Shown in pieces: positions 6,441 through 9,299 of a stretch of DNA of 9,299 nt (position 1 is its first letter; every line of letters starts with the position of its first letter). The DNA comes from Verrucomicrobiales bacterium (GTDB lineage: Bacteria > Verrucomicrobiota > Verrucomicrobiia > Limisphaerales > UBA1096): assembly GCA_028817635.1 (NCBI GenBank), contig JAPPPH010000050.1, positions 1 through 9,299 on the forward strand, in the 5' to 3' direction. A program made the position numbers and the translations under genes. The notes beneath the pieces are model-generated. The model had not been told where the DNA came from. It saw only the letters and a list, made by a program, of their open reading frames with translations, and ran no database searches.

Positions 6441-7940
6441 TCACAGGGAGCCGAGCTTCGGCTTCACCTCTTTCCCGGAGCTGGTGCTCGTGGGATAGGT
6501 CGCGTTCTGTGCGTCAAGTTGCTTAACCATCTCAGTCGCCAGAGATAACGCCAATTCGGGTTGTTCGCCGACCAGATTGTTTTTCTCAAACGGATCGAGC
6601 TTGAGGTTGTATAGCTCCCATTTTTCAGATGCGTAATTGTAAATGATTTTCCAGTCATTGCGCCGGAATGTGGAAAACAGTGTGTTGCGATGCCTATGCG
6701 GGAAATGGGTTAGAAATTCCTGCGGACGATGAGTTCCTTCTGTTGCGGTGAAGTATGGGCTGATATCGAAGCCGTCAATCACGGCGTCTTTGGGAACCTT
6801 CGCTCCTGCGATTTTAAGCATGGTGGGCATCAAATCCACACAGGTGACCACATCATGCGCCACCGACTTTGCGGGGATGGCCAGATTTTTCTGCATCGGG
6901 TGGTGAGGGTTGGGTTTGGCCCACGAAACAATGAGCGGCACTCTCAGGCCACCCTCAAACCGTGAGCCCTTTTTATCCCGGAACGGGCCGTTCGCAGACC
7001 AGGCACTGCCATTGTCGGAGAAAAAGATGACGAGGGTTTCTTCGGCCACGCCAAGCTCATCGAGCTTTTCCATGATATCACCAAGAGATTTGTCCATCCC
7101 TTCCACGAGAGTGGCAAAGGCAAGACCATGCCCATCCAACGTGGGATAGTTTTTGATGAAGCGCGTGTCCGGATAGATCCATGGCGCGTGTACCGCGTAG
7201 TGACTCATGTAGGCGAAGAATGAATGTCCGGAGTTCACCGCGTCTTCTATCGCTTGGTTCATCTCAAGGGTGATCGCCTCGGTCAGAAAGACATCCGTCC
7301 CGTGGTATTTCTCCAGACCGGGTACATCCCAGACATGTTTCCCTGTACGGTGATTGGCCGAGTAATTGTATTTCCCCCAGTAACTGCCGGGGCCACCGCC
7401 GCCGAAGCCCGCTAAGTTGACGTCGAACCCGAGGTTAGTCGGATCGCCGGATGGTGTGTCGTCTGGCCCGAAGTGCGCCTTGCCCGCGAAGAGGGTTCGG
7501 TAACCAGCTTGCTTCATGAGGCGAGGCAGCAGCGGAAGAGAGCGGTCGAGACCGGTAACACGCCAGTCAGCGGGACTCCTGATTCCAGCCGTTTTGACCA
7601 AGCCGGTGTCGATCGAGGATTGCTTTGGATGAGTCCACGTGGTGACGCGGTGCCGGGGTGCCGCCTGTCCGGTCATCAAACTGATGCGTGTTGGAGAACA
7701 GACCGAGTAGGAATAGGCGCTTGTGAAAATCCGGCCGCTTTCAGCGAGCTTCGCCATGTTGGGAGTGCGGTAAAGATTGTTGAGTCCGATTTTTTGCGCG
7801 TCCCCATCCTTATACAAAAAGGGTACAGACGTATCCCCGACCCCCATGTCATCAACCAGAAAGAAGAGGATGTTGGGCCGTTTATCGGCCCACAAAGTCG
7901 TGCTTGTGAGCAAAAACAATATCGCTACGAATAGCCTCAT
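6441..7940 (-). CDS. Secreted type I sulfatase (formylglycine-dependent, Cys type)
   Basis: Type I sulfatases hydrolyse sulfate esters, here probably on a polysaccharide or glycoside, using a formylglycine made from an active-site Cys. Starting at ATG 7940 the product has 499 residues and begins directly with a signal peptide (M-R-L-F-V-A-I-L-F-L-L-T-S-T-T-L-W-A). Family motifs, numbered from this start: R-P-N-I-L-F-F-L-V-D-D (metal-binding Asp30, Asp31), C-S-P-T-R (81-85, Cys81 converted to formylglycine), G-K-A-H-F-G (Lys154), H-Y-A-V-H-A-P-W (His247, His251), F-S-D-N-G (Asp309, Asn310) and K-G-S-R-F-E-G-G (Lys324). All expected catalytic residues are present. Length is normal for the family. 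An in-frame ATG at 7982 would add 14 polar residues before the signal peptide and overlap the upstream gene by 17 bp, so I prefer 7940. No formylglycine-generating enzyme gene is in the window. It is probably co-transcribed with the DUF1080 gene 25 bp upstream. The exact substrate cannot be told. Confidence 0.95.
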   Translation of the reverse strand: MRLFVAILFLLTSTTLWADKRPNILFFLVDDMGVGDTSVPFLYKDGDAQKIGLNNLYRTPNMAKLAESGRIFTSAYSYSVCSPTRISLMTGQAAPRHRVTTWTHPKQSSIDTGLVKTAGIRSPADWRVTGLDRSLPLLPRLMKQAGYRTLFAGKAHFGPDDTPSGDPTNLGFDVNLAGFGGGGPGSYWGKYNYSANHRTGKHVWDVPGLEKYHGTDVFLTEAITLEMNQAIEDAVNSGHSFFAYMSHYAVHAPWIYPDTRFIKNYPTLDGHGLAFATLVEGMDKSLGDIMEKLDELGVAEETLVIFFSDNGSAWSANGPFRDKKGSRFEGGLRVPLIVSWAKPNPHHPMQKNLAIPAKSVAHDVVTCVDLMPTMLKIAGAKVPKDAVIDGFDISPYFTATEGTHRPQEFLTHFPHRHRNTLFSTFRRNDWKIIYNYASEKWELYNLKLDPFEKNNLVGEQPELALSLATEMVKQLDAQNATYPTSTSSGKEVKPKLGSL

Positions 7941-7965
7941 TCGATTTCGTTCAACTTTTTCGGAG

Positions 7966-8586
7966 CTACTCTTCTGAGACATTTTTCAGCCTTATATTGC
8001 GGAATTTCACCCAGCCTGAGTGCCCCTCGGCTCCATAGGTTTGAAAGGCGATAAAGCCCGGTTCAAGGAGGTATGGGTCAGGTTTTTTATCGGTGAAATC
8101 AACAATCTGTTTCTTGTTCAGCCAGACCTGAATTCTGTTGTCCACGATCAGTATGCGCAGTTCGTTCCACTTAAGGGGAATCCTGATTTTGTCGTTTTCA
8201 TCTCCCTTGGCCAACCAATCGTTGAGATACAATCCAACCGGTTCACCCGCCGCACCACGACCAATGTTCACCTGATAGGCGCGTCCGGTTTTTCTGTCCT
8301 TGGGTTTACGCAAGTAAACGCCGCTGTTGTATTTGCCGTGCTCGTCTATTTTGAAATCGAGGCGCAACTCAAAGTTTTTGTATTTTCTTTTCGTTTGAAG
8401 GTAGCCCCAACGCTTCGCATCGCCGTCCTGACCGCCGGTGAGTACGCCCTTGTTTACAGTCCATTTGGCACTGCCAACGGACTCCCATCCTTCAAGAGAA
8501 TCCACAGCCAAAAGATTTTCGAACTCAGCCCTAGTCGTGAGGCCCGCTGAAGCGGTTAGACAGAGACAAAAGAGTACGTGTTTCAT
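7966..8586 (-). CDS. Secreted DUF1080 / 3-keto-disaccharide hydrolase family protein
   Basis: The 206-residue product has a signal peptide (about 1-20, M-K-H-V-L-F-C-L-C-L-T-A-S) and one DUF1080 domain, a concanavalin-like beta-sandwich. Motifs from this start: L-E-G-W-E (31-35), Y-K-N-F-E-L-R-L-D-F-K-I (69-80), N-S-G-V-Y-L-R (87-93), Y-Q-V-N-I (104-108), W-N-E-L-R-I-L-I-V-D-N (140-150) and G-F-I-A-F-Q-T-Y-G (177-185). The protein ends W-V-K-F-R-N-I-R-L-K, the typical finish of this family. Some members hydrolyse 3-keto-glycosides; many are uncharacterised, so the activity here is inferred. Alternative starts are ATG 8595 (adds M-G-N) and TTG 8622; 8586 gives the cleanest signal peptide. No Shine-Dalgarno sequence is evident. 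The coding sequence is clearly less GC-rich than the CotH genes. It lies between tRNA-Leu (56 bp upstream) and the sulfatase (25 bp downstream), suggesting a two-gene unit for degrading a sulfated carbohydrate. Confidence 0.92.
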   Translation of the reverse strand: MKHVLFCLCLTASAGLTTRAEFENLLAVDSLEGWESVGSAKWTVNKGVLTGGQDGDAKRWGYLQTKRKYKNFELRLDFKIDEHGKYNSGVYLRKPKDRKTGRAYQVNIGRGAAGEPVGLYLNDWLAKGDENDKIRIPLKWNELRILIVDNRIQVWLNKKQIVDFTDKKPDPYLLEPGFIAFQTYGAEGHSGWVKFRNIRLKNVSEE

Positions 8587-8642
8587 GTTGCCCATGTTCA
8601 GATTCGTTGATGATTTAGGCAAAACAATGACTTAATTGAAGA

Positions 8643-8727
8643 TGGTACGCGCGAAAGGAGTCGAACCTTCACGCCCGAAGGCACCGGAACCTAAATCCGG
8701 CGCGTCTACCAATTCCGCCACGCGCGC
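8643..8727 (-). tRNA. tRNA-Leu (anticodon UAG)
   Basis: The minus strand folds as a complete class II tRNA with encoded CCA. The acceptor stem is GCGCGCG pairing with CGCGCGT (one G-U at the end). The D-arm is GCG ... CGC around AATTGGTAGA, and the anticodon stem is CCGGA/TCCGG with loop TTTAGGT (anticodon complement at 8691-8693). A variable arm with GCC/GGC follows, then the T-arm GAAGG-TTCGACT-CCTTT, discriminator A and CCA at 8643-8645. The long variable arm and U-A-G anticodon identify leucine, codons CUA/CUN. No terminator is visible between it and the DUF1080 gene on the same strand. Confidence 0.97.
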
Positions 8728-8763
8728 TTATAAACAACTCTGATTAATGGCTTATTGCCAGAA

Positions 8764-8787
8764 AAATTAGGCACCAAATTAGGCACC
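8764..8787. repeat. Perfect 12-bp tandem repeat, two copies
   Basis: AAATTAGGCACC occurs twice in direct succession (8764-8775, 8776-8787), followed by a partial third unit, AAAT-CACC (8788-8795). It lies 37 bp from the 5' end of tRNA-Leu, on that gene's upstream side. On the + strand one frame reads L-G-T-K-L-G-T-K within a 35-codon open stretch (8734-8838). The role is unknown; it could be a regulatory site or debris of a lost element. Confidence 0.7.
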
Positions 8788-8885
8788 AAATCACCTCGGG
8801 CAATCTTCCCTCAATTAGCTCAAAATTCAAGACGATCTTAAAACACCGGCAGGTTGGCTAACAGTGTTGCGCTGGAGAAACCTGA

Positions 8886-8975
8886 AAAAGTTTCATCCAC
8901 AGACTAGCCACCGGCATCTGCACAGTTTGGAACGACAACCCCAAGGCGTTCAAGTGGTGGAGGGAGTTGGTTTAA
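8886..8975 (+). pseudogene. Possible 3' remnant of a transposase gene (IS630-like?)
   Basis: A 29-codon open stretch follows TGA 8883-8885 and ends at TAA 8973-8975. It reads ... A-T-G-I-C-T-V-W-N-D-N-P-K-A-F-K-W-W-R-E-L-V. The V-W-N-D-N-P-K-A-F-K-W part resembles the W-N-E-x-P-K-P-F-x-W segment near the C-terminus of IS630-family transposases; this is from memory of the family. No upstream transposase body, DDE residues or terminal inverted repeats are visible. The neighbouring + frame upstream (L-R-W-R-N-L-K-K-F) could be the continuation after a frameshift. Its stop overlaps the stop of the opposite-strand gene. Chance similarity is possible. Confidence 0.3.
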
Positions 8976-9299
8976 TCAGTCCAATCATAAACCCAATTAT
9001 CATCCCACCTACTCCTTTTTTTCCATTTATCGACAGGGCATTCATATAGGCGACCAAACCAATTGCTGAAACAACTCATTTGCTTTTCACTGAGAACTTC
9101 TTCCCATGCATCATCAATTTTTTTATTTTTTAACCAATCTTCAGAGTGCGTGTACATTTCTTTTTCTTCTAATTTACCCCCGCACCATGAACATCTTGGA
9201 ATTATTGATGACATTAAAACCCTGCCGCAATGAGGGCAAGTCTTGGTAACGCTAGTTTTTCTAATCTCCTTAAGCTTACTATTGTATACAATACTTATT
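8972..9299 (-). CDS. Trp-rich zinc-ribbon protein of unknown function (5' end outside window)
   Basis: The minus-strand frame is open from the right edge to TAA at 8972-8974, giving 108 visible residues. The only in-frame ATG (9214) would cut off the first half of a zinc ribbon, so the true start is probably beyond 9299. Two Cys pairs, C-P-H-C (visible residues 21-24) and C-S-W-C (36-39), are spaced by 11 residues: a typical C-x2-C-x11-C-x2-C zinc ribbon. Downstream there are two more Cys (M-S-C-F and Y-E-C-P) and seven further Trp residues, ending K-W-K-K-R-S-R-W-D-D-N-W-V-Y-D-W-T-D. No signal peptide or membrane segment is visible, so a cytoplasmic product is likely. The gene is strongly AT-rich compared with the left of the window. 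I do not recognise a family beyond the zinc ribbon; nucleic-acid or protein binding would be a guess. Confidence 0.7.
   Translation of the reverse strand, partial: ISIVYNSKLKEIRKTSVTKTCPHCGRVLMSSIIPRCSWCGGKLEEKEMYTHSEDWLKNKKIDDAWEEVLSEKQMSCFSNWFGRLYECPVDKWKKRSRWDDNWVYDWTD

Noticed and set aside
6430..6463. Hairpin AGCCGA-GCT-TCGGCT (6449-6463) followed on the minus strand by TTTTT, as an intrinsic terminator of the sulfatase gene
   Set aside because: The stem lies inside the coding sequence and the T-run starts about 15 nt beyond it, too far for a standard intrinsic terminator.
8207..8214. TTGGCCAA in the DUF1080 gene as a palindrome copy
   Set aside because: Only 8 symmetric bases without the flanking GC and GC pairs; expected by chance.
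8587..8642. A promoter TTCAAT-17 bp-TAAATC between tRNA-Leu and the DUF1080 gene
   Set aside because: Each hexamer matches the consensus at only half its positions, so it cannot be supported from sequence alone.
8864..9049. A 61-codon + strand open frame starting with TTG
   Set aside because: The second half is antisense to the zinc-ribbon gene and is Ile/Pro-rich low complexity; only its first residues might belong to the suspected transposase remnant.

Overview
The window reads as chromosomal DNA of a PVC-group bacterium, most likely Verrucomicrobiota, with Planctomycetota as the alternative. This is inferred from family content: secreted CotH-type kinases with lamin-tail domains, a secreted sulfatase, a DUF1080 protein, and C-terminal modules ending in W-K-x-F-K ... 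R-F-Y-R. Most start codons also lack a clear Shine-Dalgarno sequence. The 16S/23S genes that would settle the phylum are not here.

Layout. Positions 1-2725 run on the + strand: the 3' end of a secreted protein gene (2-250), a secreted methionine sulfoxide reductase A (313-993), and 22 bp further on a compact CotH-like kinase (1016-2725). Convergent to it, with a 3-bp gap, lies a 1200-residue exported protein on the - strand (2729-6331). Its domain order is nearly mirror-symmetric: lamin-tail, beta-sandwich, chitobiase-C-like, CotH kinase, chitobiase-C-like, lamin-tail, terminal R-F-Y-R module. Upstream of it on the same strand are a secreted type I sulfatase (6441-7940) and a DUF1080 / 3-keto-disaccharide-hydrolase-family protein (7966-8586), probably one transcription unit. 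Then come tRNA-Leu(UAG) (8643-8727), a short gene-poor stretch with a tandem repeat and a possible transposase remnant, and the 3' part of an AT-rich gene for a Trp-rich zinc-ribbon protein that runs off the right edge.

Function. Every intact protein gene encodes a predicted exported product. Sulfatase plus DUF1080 fits breakdown of sulfated polysaccharide or glycoside outside the cytoplasm. The two CotH proteins and MsrA fit modification and repair of exported proteins. Composition changes along the window. A sampled 60-base stretch in the large CotH gene is about 65% GC. Samples in the sulfatase and DUF1080 genes are about 35-53% GC, and the right-hand end is about 30% where sampled, so the right third may have a different history.

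The most unusual signal is a short palindrome, GCTTGGCCAAGC, that recurs exactly four times, plus a phase-shifted form (GGCCAAGCGCTTGGCC), both between genes and inside coding sequence. It resembles in concept the highly iterated palindromes of cyanobacteria or the Rickettsia palindromic elements. It is the best candidate here for something undescribed. No defence system, CRISPR array or intact mobile element is visible.
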